Part shown: piece by piece, positions 7,995 through 15,354 of the stretch | Position numbering within the stretch: the first letter of the stretch is position 1 | How the letters are laid out: each line of letters starts with the position of its first letter | Source: Nitrospira sp. | GTDB lineage: Bacteria; Nitrospirota; Nitrospiria; Nitrospirales; Nitrospiraceae | Length of the DNA stretch: 37,993 nucleotides | Direction of reading: 5' to 3' | Assembly (NCBI GenBank): GCA_003135435.1 | Contig: PLBR01000160.1 | Coordinates: 21,327-59,319, forward strand | Made by a program: the position numbers and the translations under genes | Notes under the pieces: generated by a model | Told to the model about the DNA's origin: nothing | The model's input: only the letters and a program-made list of their open reading frames with translations | Databases searched by the model: none

Positions 7995-8095
7995 GGGGAA
8001 AGAGCGGCCAGGTGCCCTTCTTGCTCGCAGAACGCGAACGGTGAAACTGTGCTCGTTCGATGCGCGCAGTAAAGGGCAGCCTCGGCCACTCCCTC
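7995..8095 (-). repeat. Conserved-core hairpin repeat, copy 1
   Basis: On the minus strand this copy reads a stem arm (agtggccgaggctgccctt), the core gcgcgcatcg / cgagcaca / tgcgagca, then a pairing arm (aagggcacctggccgct) with bulges. The core is nearly the same as in the copies at 32704 and 32901, while the stem sequence is different. See the findings for the comparison. Confidence 0.7.
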
Positions 8096-8180
8096 TAGGA
8101 AAAAGTATAAGGAGTCGGAAGACCCTTGTTAGACGCGCGTACTTAAGGGATCAGCCCAGCCTCCCTAGTTAAAGAGTAGG

Positions 8181-8213
8181 GCGGGGACAGACCGCTGATA
8201 GGCCTGTCCCCGC
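8181..8213. repeat. 10-bp-stem hairpin
   Basis: gcggggacag (8181-8190) and ctgtccccgc (8204-8213) are exact reverse complements around a 13-nt loop. There is no T-run. It lies about 85 bp from the hairpin repeat copy 1, on the side that is upstream in that copy's orientation. Confidence 0.55.
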
Positions 8214-8343
8214 GCGGAATGGAACGCAGAAAGCTTTCTTGCTACTGGAGAGCGTTGACAAGTGATTAAGCACGCGCAAGAATCACCCTCAGTTTGCAAT
8301 TTGTATTGGCGTACTTGCCGGTCAATATACTCAATAGTTCAGC

Positions 8344-9000
8344 GTGATGATTATGGGACGCATCTGCCCGAATCCAATGCCGTGGAATGAAGCTTTCCAG
8401 CGACTCGCGAGGTACGCGGAGCAGCAATCCTGTATACCACCAGCCCCGCCGACGCCTCTGATCCTTGTCGGCTGGGCGTACAGCAACGATATGGAAAAGA
8501 TTCGTCGGTGGGAGGAGACGGTAGCTCGGGCAAACGAAAACGGATACACTGAAGTCGTGCAAGCGATTCTAGACGAGGATTTCTATTTCGTTGATGAGCC
8601 GACCACTTCCGCCGTCGGTCCACTGGGCGGCCCGATGTATCGGCCGTGGGATTTCGAGAGCAAGGGTCGTCCGTCGCCAGAAGAGATGGCTCAGCACCTC
8701 GATACACTGAGGTCTCACTGGTCTGAAATTGTCGGCCCCGAACTTGCGAACGTGACCCGTCCGCTTAAATTCACGGGGACGAAAGTGCATCGGCTGCTTG
8801 TCCAGGCCGACTGTGCTGCTCGTCCCCCTTGGGGAGGCTGGGCACACATCTCTTCGCTGGAAACCGAGCGGCGCGCTTTCACTCGCTTCCGAGGCGCGAT
8901 AAACAATGCGATCGCTCTGCATGAGGTCGATCACGTTGACTTCACGACCAACGCCGAACCAGTCGCTCCAGGGGAGGCGCCTCAAGCAACACGTCCCTGA
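8344..9000 (+). CDS. Hypothetical protein
   Basis: This protein of about 215-218 residues starts at a GTG (8344), ATG (8347) or ATG (8353); none has a clear ribosome site. The N-terminal part ICPNPMPWNEAFQRLARYAEQQSCIPPAPPTPLILVGWAYSNDMEKIRRWEE reads as a real conserved domain of unknown function, with Trp/Pro-rich stretches. The middle (PMYRPWDFESKGRPSPEEMAQHLDTLRSHW) is also non-random. There is no signal peptide, membrane helix or catalytic motif I can name. It is followed by a short palindrome and a strong intrinsic terminator, so it is probably monocistronic. Confidence 0.65.
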   Translation: MMIMGRICPNPMPWNEAFQRLARYAEQQSCIPPAPPTPLILVGWAYSNDMEKIRRWEETVARANENGYTEVVQAILDEDFYFVDEPTTSAVGPLGGPMYRPWDFESKGRPSPEEMAQHLDTLRSHWSEIVGPELANVTRPLKFTGTKVHRLLVQADCAARPPWGGWAHISSLETERRAFTRFRGAINNAIALHEVDHVDFTTNAEPVAPGEAPQATRP

Positions 9001-9066
9001 GCTTCTGCGTTAGCTGTTATGAAGGGACGATGTGAATAGGATAGAGCAATGGCGGGGCGGCGTATT

Positions 9067-9078
9067 GAGACGCGTCTC
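9067..9078. repeat. 12-bp perfect palindrome
   Basis: GAGACGCGTCTC lies between the hypothetical gene and the terminator at 9108. It could be a dimeric regulator site or a small hairpin in a short transcript; I cannot choose. Confidence 0.4.
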
Positions 9079-9107
9079 GTTCCCGTGGCAAGGCCGCATT
9101 CTTTGGG

Positions 9108-9151
9108 AAGGCGACGGGTCTGTGAGCGACTCGTCGCCTTTTTGTTTTTTT
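9108..9151 (+). terminator. Rho-independent terminator
   Basis: aaggcgacg (9108-9116) pairs exactly with cgtcgcctt (9132-9140) and is followed by tttgttttttt. This is the best classical intrinsic terminator of the plus strand in this half of the window. It ends the transcript of the 8344 gene or of a short RNA starting after it. Confidence 0.8.
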
Positions 9152-9170
9152 AAGAGCACCAGCACGTCGT

Positions 9171-9378
9171 CAGGTTGACCGCTTCTGCGTCGCGAATCGC
9201 GGAGGCGAGGGTACCGCACTTGCCGAACAGATGCGATCCGCCGAAGGCGGACGGCGAGGACTGTTTGAAGTTCCTTCCAGGCGAAGCCTAGAAAGGAACG
9301 AGTTCCACAGCCGAGCAGATGAGAGGGTTAGTGCGGTCGAGCCGAAGCGTCTGAGCAGGGCAGAAGCGGTCAGCCTGT
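9171..9378. mobile_element. 208-bp MITE-like element with 18-bp terminal inverted repeats
   Basis: The ends caggttgaccgcttctgc (9171-9188) and gcagaagcggtcagcctg (9361-9378) are inverted repeats matching at 17 of 18 positions. Pairing continues inward (gtaccgcact / agtgcggtc; gaagttcctt / aaggaac), with an aggcgaagcct hairpin at the tip, so the whole element can fold as one long stem. It encodes no transposase. The gcttctgc end resembles an end of the other palindromic family in this window. The track ORF 9231-9539 overlaps it and is not credible. Confidence 0.6.
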
Positions 9379-9432
9379 TCCAGGGATCAGAGGAAACGCT
9401 GAGGATTGAGGTTGGGAAGATAGGACCGGAAA

Positions 9433-9627
9433 CTAATCCGCTTCAGGCTCTGAACTCCCGTGCTGATGCGACACCCGATCTTCATCGAACATCTCCGCCA
9501 TTTCCTCGGCGATCATGTCACCATCGTCTTGAATGGTAATGAGCGGGATTTCTTTTCTCACCTTGGCCACGGGCGCTGGAACAGGAGCTTCAGAAGCCTT
9601 GGCTGGACTTTTTGGTGTCTCACTCAT
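9433..9627 (-). CDS. Small acidic hypothetical protein
   Basis: This 64-residue protein starts at MSETPKSPAKASEAPVPAPVAKV. It has an Ala/Pro-rich N-terminal linker, then KEIPLITIQDDGDMIAEEMAEMFDED and an acidic tail. The track start at 9645 is less likely. A TATAAT lies just before the ATG (6 nt gap), which could be a -10 element of a nearly leaderless transcript or chance. The gene follows the zinc-ribbon gene by 38 bp on the same strand, so the two may be co-transcribed. I do not recognise a family. Confidence 0.55.
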   Translation of the reverse strand: MSETPKSPAKASEAPVPAPVAKVRKEIPLITIQDDGDMIAEEMAEMFDEDRVSHQHGSSEPEAD

Positions 9628-9665
9628 GTTGAGATTATACACCATGCAGGGGATGAAAAGGGGAG

Positions 9666-10025
9666 TTATTCAAACGCTTCAAGGGAGGAACGCTCCGGGT
9701 ATGTTTTCTGGCACGCGGTGCAGGTCAGGAAATAGATCGATTCTCGGACAGACATGGTGATACGAAAATTGAGGCTTACGCCTCGTTGATTGCAGGTCGG
9801 ACAGGACATTTCTTTAAGCCGGTAGGGAATATCCGGTTGTGTGCGAAGGTAGAATTCCATATCTGTGTAGATTGGGAAGGTGTAGTAGCATTTTCTACAG
9901 ATGCCGCGCCATTCACCGTCCGCCTGCATAAAGCGTTCATCGATCCCAAAGCTTGACCCCTTGCAAATGGCGCACTGGACGGTTGCAAGCCTGGTTTCAA
10001 CTTCTTTCACGGTTGGGTTTGGCAT
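9666..10025 (-). CDS. Small zinc-ribbon protein with four CxxC motifs
   Basis: This 119-residue protein starts at MPNPTVKEVETRL, where AAGGAG lies 8 nt before the ATG at 10025. The longer track start at 10076 runs into a palindromic repeat. Four Cys pairs (CAIC, CRKC, CPTC, CTAC) form two probable zinc ribbons: about residues 18-47 and 74-104. There is no enzymatic motif. Such proteins can bind nucleic acid or proteins, but function is unknown. It is probably co-transcribed with the small acidic gene downstream. Confidence 0.72.
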   Translation of the reverse strand: MPNPTVKEVETRLATVQCAICKGSSFGIDERFMQADGEWRGICRKCYYTFPIYTDMEFYLRTQPDIPYRLKEMSCPTCNQRGVSLNFRITMSVRESIYFLTCTACQKTYPERSSLEAFE

Positions 10026-10066
10026 CGGGGAAGCTCCTTGTGCAGAGGTCGGCGGCATTGTGTGGT

Positions 10067-10232
10067 TAGCCTGCATTACTCATAAACGCTTCTGCTGCAA
10101 TCGCGGATTCGCCGCGGCTCGGTCGGTCAACATACTGTTTCAAGTATGCCTCCCTTCCTCGCGGCTCCGCGCGCCTGTCTCGCTTGGCGACTGCGCGATT
10201 TCGCGACGAACCGTCATGAGTAATGCGGGTTA
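10067..10232 (+). mobile_element. MITE-like palindromic element, family 1, copy A
   Basis: The ends tagcctgcattactcat and atgagtaatgcgggtta are inverted repeats. Next to them are the family markers gcttctgctgcaatcgc (left) and cgcgacgaaccgtcat (right). The 166-bp interior is GC-rich and partly self-complementary, with no ORF of its own. It sits in the 5' flank of the zinc-ribbon gene. Confidence 0.65.
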
Positions 10233-10320
10233 GTATAGCGTTCACATGGAAGCGACTGCAACGTGACAGGGCCAGGTTTTCCCTTGACCTGGCGGGTGCC
10301 TCTCTTATACTAAGACCATC

Positions 10321-10776
10321 ATGCACCTTATCACCGAGACTCTGTTGGTCGGGAATATCAACGACGCGAGGGAACCACCAGTAAAGATCGGCGCATTGCT
10401 CCTCGTTGCCGCTGAGTATACGTTGGAGTCCCCCGGTGGGCTGCTCTCTGGCAGGATACCATTTTCTGAGTATGCCGAAGCCGAGCCCCTCTTGTTGGAC
10501 CGAGCCGTGAGCTGGGTCGAACAGCATCATTCAGGCAATCGGGTTATGGTCTGTTGCCGCGCCGGCATGGGCCGGTCCGTGTCAGTTGTCATGGCCTATC
10601 TCTGTTGTGTTCAAGGGATGACGTATGCTGAGGTTCTGAAGTTGGTCATGACGCGCCGTCCCGGTGCCATGCCCCTCCCAAATCTCGAAGAAGCCATCAC
10701 CCAGGTTCGCCTTCTTCGCGAGGCTCGCGCGAAGGACAAGAAAAAATCCGCTTCACGCCCTGCCACTGCTGTGTAG
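10321..10776 (+). CDS. Dual-specificity protein phosphatase family protein
   Basis: This 151-residue cytoplasmic protein has the fold order of dual-specificity phosphatases. It begins MHLITETLLVGNINDAREP, as in family members. The P-loop is VCCRAGMGRSVSVVMAYLC, with nucleophile Cys79 and Arg85 (CX5R). The usual His before the catalytic Cys is replaced by Cys78, so the consensus HC is CC here. PLPNLEEAITQVRLLREAR follows at the C-terminus. It would remove phosphate from Tyr/Ser/Thr of proteins or from small phosphates. It is monocistronic between two palindromic elements. No kinase partner is visible. Confidence 0.85.
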   Translation: MHLITETLLVGNINDAREPPVKIGALLLVAAEYTLESPGGLLSGRIPFSEYAEAEPLLLDRAVSWVEQHHSGNRVMVCCRAGMGRSVSVVMAYLCCVQGMTYAEVLKLVMTRRPGAMPLPNLEEAITQVRLLREARAKDKKKSASRPATAV

Positions 10777-10866
10777 TCACAGCCTTACAGGGGCGCTGTG
10801 CTCCCACTTCTTTCCTCTACATGTTCCGCATGCATTGCCTTTCCTGTGCCGCCCATGGCCTAATCT

Positions 10867-11046
10867 AGCCAGCATTATCCATGAAGCTTTTGCTACAAGC
10901 ACGGATACGCGGCTGTGACGGGCAGTCTCGCCGTTCAGCCCTTCGACATACTGCACGAGTATGCCTCAGGGCTTCACGGCTCCGAGTGCCCGTCTCGCTT
11001 CGCGTCTGCGCGTTTTCGCGACGAACCTTCATGAATAATGCTGGCT
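10867..11046 (+). mobile_element. MITE-like palindromic element, family 1, copy B
   Basis: The left end agccagcattatccatgaagctt and right end cttcatgaataatgctggct are inverted repeats. The change from cccgc to ccagc at the left is matched by gctgg at the right, so the ends stay complementary. The internal arms (gggcagtctcgc / gcccgtctcgc region; cttcgacatac / gtatgcctc) are partly paired. It lies 48 bp before mutM and could carry part of its promoter. Confidence 0.65.
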
Positions 11047-11093
11047 TGGATCGTATGGCACAGATGCGAATACTTCACTGAGGACCTCTCTCG

Positions 11094-11933
11094 ATGCCGG
11101 AATTGCCGGAAGCCGAAGTCGTTGCCCGGCAGATACGGGCTCATCTCCTCGGGGCCCAGCTCAACGAATGTTGGGTTGGACGGGCGGATATTGTTCGGGA
11201 AGGATTAAGCACGCTCTTGTGGTATCACGGCTCGGTGCTGGAAGGGGTGGAGCGATATGGAAAGAGCGTCGCACTGGGGTTTCAAAAAGAGGGCGAGCGC
11301 AGATATGTCGTCGCGGAGCTTGGCATGACAGGCCTTCTTCTCTTTTGCGCAACGCAGACGAAACACCCGAAGCATGTGCATGCCCGCATGTCGTTCACGG
11401 GGGGCCGTGAACCGGAGCTGCGCTATTGGAATCCTCGGCGGTTCGGACGGCTGTCCTTGCTCGATCGAGGAGGGCTCGATCGCTACCGCGCTCGCCGCTT
11501 CGGGGTCGATCCCCTCACGGTAACGCGCGATGAGTTTATCAGTCTGATGGAAGCCAGGCGTGGGCGCCTGAAGCCCCTGTTGATGCATCAGCAAGTGATC
11601 GCAGGGATCGGGAATATTTACGCGAACGAAATTCTCTTTCGCGCCAGGCTCCATCCGAACCGTGAGGTGAATCGGCTGCGCGGAGCGACGATAGGCAAGC
11701 TCTATGACACGATGCAGACGGTGCTGCACGAGTCAATTTCCTGTGGCGGATCAAGCGTCAAGGATTTCTATGCACCGGATGGCACGGAAGGCCAATACAA
11801 GCGCCGCCATCTCGTCTATGGCAAAGAAGGTCAACCCTGTCCCAACCGCTGCGGACGGATGATTCGCCGTCTCCAAAGCGAACGCAGCTCGTTTTTTTGC
11901 CCAGCCTGCCAATCCAATCGCCTTCCAGGATAA
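11094..11933 (+). CDS. mutM: Formamidopyrimidine-DNA glycosylase (Fpg/MutM)
   Basis: MutM excises oxidised purines such as 8-oxoguanine and nicks the abasic site. The 279-residue protein keeps the catalytic N-terminus PELPEAE (Pro2 nucleophile, Glu3), the Lys in YGKSVALGF, the helix-two-turn-helix region GIGNIYANEILFRA, and the C-terminal zinc finger CPNRCGRMIRRLQSERSSFFCPACQ. Length matches Fpg (about 270-280). No strong ribosome site is visible before the ATG. It stands alone between a palindromic repeat and the rTCA operon promoter region. Confidence 0.93.
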   Translation: MPELPEAEVVARQIRAHLLGAQLNECWVGRADIVREGLSTLLWYHGSVLEGVERYGKSVALGFQKEGERRYVVAELGMTGLLLFCATQTKHPKHVHARMSFTGGREPELRYWNPRRFGRLSLLDRGGLDRYRARRFGVDPLTVTRDEFISLMEARRGRLKPLLMHQQVIAGIGNIYANEILFRARLHPNREVNRLRGATIGKLYDTMQTVLHESISCGGSSVKDFYAPDGTEGQYKRRHLVYGKEGQPCPNRCGRMIRRLQSERSSFFCPACQSNRLPG

Positions 11934-12071
11934 TTTTTGCCGCACGTACATGAAATGATCTGTGATGAAAAATGGTGATTGCCACACAGTTTCAATCACT
12001 TAGACTATAGTTCGCCCGCCATCGTCGCCGCTAGGCCCTTTGCGCGCTCTTAGGTTAGTCCCTCTGATGTA

Positions 12072-12100
12072 TTGAGTCCCCCAACCGATTTCGTTAGAAT
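12072..12100 (+). promoter_or_regulatory. Putative sigma70-type promoter of the rTCA gene cluster
   Basis: TTGAGT (12072-12077) and TAGAAT (12095-12100) are separated by exactly 17 bp, each matching the consensus at 5 of 6 positions. Transcription would start near 12107, about 40 nt before the aclB ATG. This is the best promoter candidate I see in the window, by eye only. Confidence 0.6.
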
Positions 12101-12145
12101 CCTCCTCCTTTCAATTGTTCTTCACCATTCTGAAGGAGTGACGTC

Positions 12146-13345
12146 ATGGCGAAGGTGCTCGAAGGTCCCGGGATGGGGCTGATGAAGAAATGGGGCATCA
12201 CGGTCCCCAACTATGTCGTCGTGACCTCGGTTGACGAATTGACGAAGCTCGGCCAAGTCAATGAATGGCTCAAGAAATCCAAGTTGGTGGTCAAGGCTCA
12301 TGAAGCGCTCGGCTCCCGTTTCAAGCTCGGCTTGGTGAAAGTCGATCTGGATCTCAAAGGGGCAGAAGCGGCAACGAAGGAGATGATCGGTCGCCAGGTG
12401 GGCAGCATCACCGTCTCGCAAGTGATCGTGTCCGAAATGGTTCCGCACAAGGAAGAATATTATTGTGCGGTGAAATCCACCCGTGAAGGGACGGATATTC
12501 TGGTCGCCAACTGCGGCGGCATTGAAGTCGAATCGAATTGGGAGCGCGTGAAGCGCCTGGCATTGGAAGTTGGGCAACAGCCCTCACCGAACGCGTTCGA
12601 GAAGGTGGCCAAGGATGCGGGCTTCACCGGTCCGCTCGTGAAGAAGATGGCTGATTTCGCGGGAAAGATGTTTACCTGTTTTGACAGCGAAGATGCGCAG
12701 TATTTGGAAGTGAACCCTGTGGTCCTGCGCGAGCAAGACAGTGAACTGATCGCATTGGATGCGGTGACGCTGCTCGATGGCGATGCCAAGTTCCGGCACC
12801 CCGATTGGAACTTTGCCTTCGCCGCGGAATTCGGCCGTGCCTATTCCGAGCACGAAATGGAAGTCATGGCAGTGGATTCCAAGATCAAGGGCTCGGTCAA
12901 ATTTATTGAGATCCCAGGCGGGGACACAGCCATGCTCCCAGCCGGCGGTGGCGCCAGCATCTATTATTCCGATGCGGTCGTCGCACGCGGTGGCAAGTTG
13001 GCTAATTATGCCGAATACTCCGGCGATCCACCGGACTGGGCGGTCGAAGTGTTGACGGATAAGGTGTGCTCGTTGCCTGGGATCAAAAACATCATCGTCG
13101 GCGGCGCGATTGCCAATTTCACCGACGTGAAGAAGACGTTCGGCGGCATCATCAATGGATTCCGCAAGGCGAAGTCCGAGGGCAAGCTCAAGGGCGTCAA
13201 GATCTGGGTGCGCCGCGGTGGCCCGCGTGAGAAGGAAGGGCTCGATGCGATGCGCGCGCTCAAGGACGAAGGGTTCGACATCAACGTCTTCGACCGCCAT
13301 ACGCCGCTCACCGACATCGTGGATAAGGCGCTTCAGGGGAAGTGA
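12146..13345 (+). CDS. aclB: ATP-citrate lyase, beta (small) subunit
   Basis: This 399-residue cytoplasmic subunit is the ATP-grasp half of ATP-citrate lyase, which cleaves citrate with ATP and CoA to acetyl-CoA and oxaloacetate, the key step of the rTCA cycle. It is homologous to succinyl-CoA synthetase beta: LVVKAHEALGSRFKLGLVKVDLD in the N-terminal ATP-grasp region, LEVNPVVLRE near residue 194, and a citrate/CoA-ligase half from about 245. The length matches Chlorobium-type AclB (about 398), and the order aclB-aclA is the usual one. A GAAGGAGTGACG ribosome site precedes the ATG. It is the first gene of the rTCA cluster. Confidence 0.93.
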   Translation: MAKVLEGPGMGLMKKWGITVPNYVVVTSVDELTKLGQVNEWLKKSKLVVKAHEALGSRFKLGLVKVDLDLKGAEAATKEMIGRQVGSITVSQVIVSEMVPHKEEYYCAVKSTREGTDILVANCGGIEVESNWERVKRLALEVGQQPSPNAFEKVAKDAGFTGPLVKKMADFAGKMFTCFDSEDAQYLEVNPVVLREQDSELIALDAVTLLDGDAKFRHPDWNFAFAAEFGRAYSEHEMEVMAVDSKIKGSVKFIEIPGGDTAMLPAGGGASIYYSDAVVARGGKLANYAEYSGDPPDWAVEVLTDKVCSLPGIKNIIVGGAIANFTDVKKTFGGIINGFRKAKSEGKLKGVKIWVRRGGPREKEGLDAMRALKDEGFDINVFDRHTPLTDIVDKALQGK

Positions 13346-13460
13346 ATAAGTGAAGTGTGATGCGTGATGGTCTGAATAGCCGCCAGCGCCAGCTTCTCGC
13401 ATCTCTACCCATCACTGATCACTCGTCACCCATCACAGCTTTGGAAAAGGGGAGATCCCG
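13346..13460. repeat. aclB-aclA spacer with imperfect inverted repeat
   Basis: tgtgatgcgtgatggt on the left is largely complementary to acccatcactgatcac and the following cacccatcac on the right. Related tgtgatgcgtgatgg strings occur after icd (19870) and before ahcY (34280). A hairpin here would sit between two subunits of one enzyme. Confidence 0.5.
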
Positions 13461-15281
13461 ATGAGTATCCTCGCAGACAAAGATACCTATGTGGTCATTC
13501 AGGGCGGCGTCGCAGGGGTAAACGCCGCGCGCCGGATGGCCGAGTTTTGCTATCTGATCAAACGCTCTCTGAACGTTCTGGCCTTCGTCTATCCGCCTGA
13601 CGCCGGCAAGACGAACGAGATTCCCTACGGTAGTGGCTTGGTGGCCATTCCCATCTATAAGACTGTCGCGGAAGCCACGAAGCACCATCCACAGATCAAC
13701 ACCAGTCTCGTCTACATTGGCGCAGATCGGGCGATGAAAGGCGGGATGGAAGTCTTGGACGACCCGCACATCAAGGTGGTCTCCATGATCACCGAGGGTG
13801 TGCCGGAAAAAGATGCCAAGATCCTGGGCCGTCATGCGAACAAGCTCGGAAAGGTCTTCAATGGCCCTTCGTCGATCGGCATTGTCTCAGCCGGCTCCTG
13901 CCGGTTGGGTGTCATCGGCGGAGCCTTCGACAACCTTGTCCTCTCCAAGCTCTATCGCGAAGGCTCGTTCGGCGTCATCACCAAATCAGGCGGTCTCTCC
14001 AACGAGATTATCTGGATCTGCTCGCAGTTTGCCGACGGCATCACGACGGCCATCGGGATCGGCGGCGATGCCTATCCTGGAACCGACTATGTCAGCTATC
14101 TCGAAATGTTCGAGAACGACCCGCAAACGAAGGCGGTCGTCATCGTTGGCGAAATGGGCGGCGATCTCGAAGAGCGGGCAGCCGAGTGGTACGGGGCCAA
14201 GAAGCGGCGTGTGAAGTTGATTGCTGTCGTCTCCGGCTTCTGCCAGGAAAGTTTGCCGAAGGGCATGAAGTTCGGTCATGCAGGCGCCAAGGAAGGCCTG
14301 AAGGGCGAAGGATCGGCCCGTTCCAAGTCTGATGCCTTGAAGAAGGCTGGCGCGATCGTACCGGCAACATTCGGTGCCTTGGGCCCCGCCATCAAGGAAA
14401 CGTATCAAGATCTGTTGAGATCCGGCCAGGTTAAGGAACCGGTTGAACTGCTTTCACTGCCGAAGTTGCCGAGGACAATCGAAGAGGCCATGAAGGCGGA
14501 TGAAGTCATGGTCGCCCCACTGATCCGCACCACGATCAGCGACGATCGCGGAGACGAACCCTGCTACGACGGGTATCCGGCTTCCGAACTCATCAATAAA
14601 GGCTACGAAATTCCCCATGTCATTGGCCTGCTGTGGGACAAGCGGCTGATCTCCAAACAAGAAGCTGAAATCATTAAGCGCATCATGATGCTCTCCGCCG
14701 ACCATGGCCCCTGCGTCAGCGGGGCGCTGGGAACGATCATCGCGGCCTGTGCAGGGATCGGCCTGTCCCAGTCGGTTGCAGCAGGACTCATCATGATCGG
14801 CCCTCGCTTCGGCGGCGCCGTAACCGATGCCGGACGCTACTTCAAGCATGCGGTCGACAACAAGATGTCCGTCGACGAGTTCCTTACCTATATGAAGAAG
14901 AACGTTGGGCCGGTGCCGGGGATCGGCCATCGCGTCAAGAGTCTGCGCAATCCGGACAAGCGAGTGAAGGAGCTGGTCGGGTACGTCAAGAGTTTGAACA
15001 GCAAGACCCCCTGCTTGGATTTTGCGCTCGAAGTGGAAAAGGTCACATCGGTGAAGAAGGACAACCTGATTCTAAACGTGGACGGAACGATGGCAGCGGT
15101 GCTTGTCGATATCGGGTTCCCGGTTGACAGCTTGAACGGCTTCTTCATCCTCTCACGCACGATCGGATTGATCGGGCATTGGGTGGATCAGAAGCGTCAG
15201 GATAGCCGCTTGATCCGGCTGTTCGATTACCTCGTGAATTATGCGGCACCCAAAAGGCGGGAAGTGCCACCGTTGAAATAG
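13461..15281 (+). CDS. aclA: ATP-citrate lyase, alpha (large) subunit
   Basis: This 606-residue subunit carries the phosphohistidine and the citrate synthase-like lyase domain. The N-terminal half is a CoA-binding and ligase module like SucD (YVVIQGGVAGVNAARRM; GPSSIGIVSAGSCRLG). The phosphorylated His is His273 in KFGHAGAKEG. From about residue 350 the citrate synthase-like domain appears (DHGPCVSGALGTIIAACAGIG, GPRFGGAVTDAGRYFKHAVDN, PGIGHRVKSLRNPDKR). Size matches Chlorobium AclA (about 608). This fused arrangement differs from the separate citryl-CoA synthetase plus lyase of Aquificales. A GGGGAG ribosome site precedes the ATG. Confidence 0.94.
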   Translation: MSILADKDTYVVIQGGVAGVNAARRMAEFCYLIKRSLNVLAFVYPPDAGKTNEIPYGSGLVAIPIYKTVAEATKHHPQINTSLVYIGADRAMKGGMEVLDDPHIKVVSMITEGVPEKDAKILGRHANKLGKVFNGPSSIGIVSAGSCRLGVIGGAFDNLVLSKLYREGSFGVITKSGGLSNEIIWICSQFADGITTAIGIGGDAYPGTDYVSYLEMFENDPQTKAVVIVGEMGGDLEERAAEWYGAKKRRVKLIAVVSGFCQESLPKGMKFGHAGAKEGLKGEGSARSKSDALKKAGAIVPATFGALGPAIKETYQDLLRSGQVKEPVELLSLPKLPRTIEEAMKADEVMVAPLIRTTISDDRGDEPCYDGYPASELINKGYEIPHVIGLLWDKRLISKQEAEIIKRIMMLSADHGPCVSGALGTIIAACAGIGLSQSVAAGLIMIGPRFGGAVTDAGRYFKHAVDNKMSVDEFLTYMKKNVGPVPGIGHRVKSLRNPDKRVKELVGYVKSLNSKTPCLDFALEVEKVTSVKKDNLILNVDGTMAAVLVDIGFPVDSLNGFFILSRTIGLIGHWVDQKRQDSRLIRLFDYLVNYAAPKRREVPPLK

Positions 15282-15286
15282 CTATC

Positions 15287-15331
15287 AGCCATCAGCGCTC
15301 AGCTCATGCTGACTGCTGAAAGCTGACGGCT
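15287..15331 (+). repeat. aclA-acn intercistronic hairpin
   Basis: agccatcagcgctcagc (15287-15303) pairs with gctgaaagctgacggct (15315-15331) at 14 of 17 positions around an 11-nt loop. It ends about 12 nt before the ribosome site of the aconitase gene and has no T-run, so it may mark RNA processing or stability rather than termination. Confidence 0.55.
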
Positions 15332-15354
15332 GTGAGCTTTTAAGGAGAATAATC

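Larger units (their letters stand above)
7905..8343. other. Non-coding stretch with two hairpin elements
   Basis: About 440 bp lie without a convincing gene. ORFs 7714-7983 and 7674-7973 overlap the methyltransferase and run into this gap, but have no ribosome site or family resemblance. The stretch holds copy 1 of the conserved-core hairpin repeat and a separate 10-bp-stem hairpin. Confidence 0.6.

Noticed and set aside
9231-9539. 102-residue plus-strand ORF
   Set aside because: Crosses the end of a palindromic element and runs antisense into the small acidic gene; no ribosome site.
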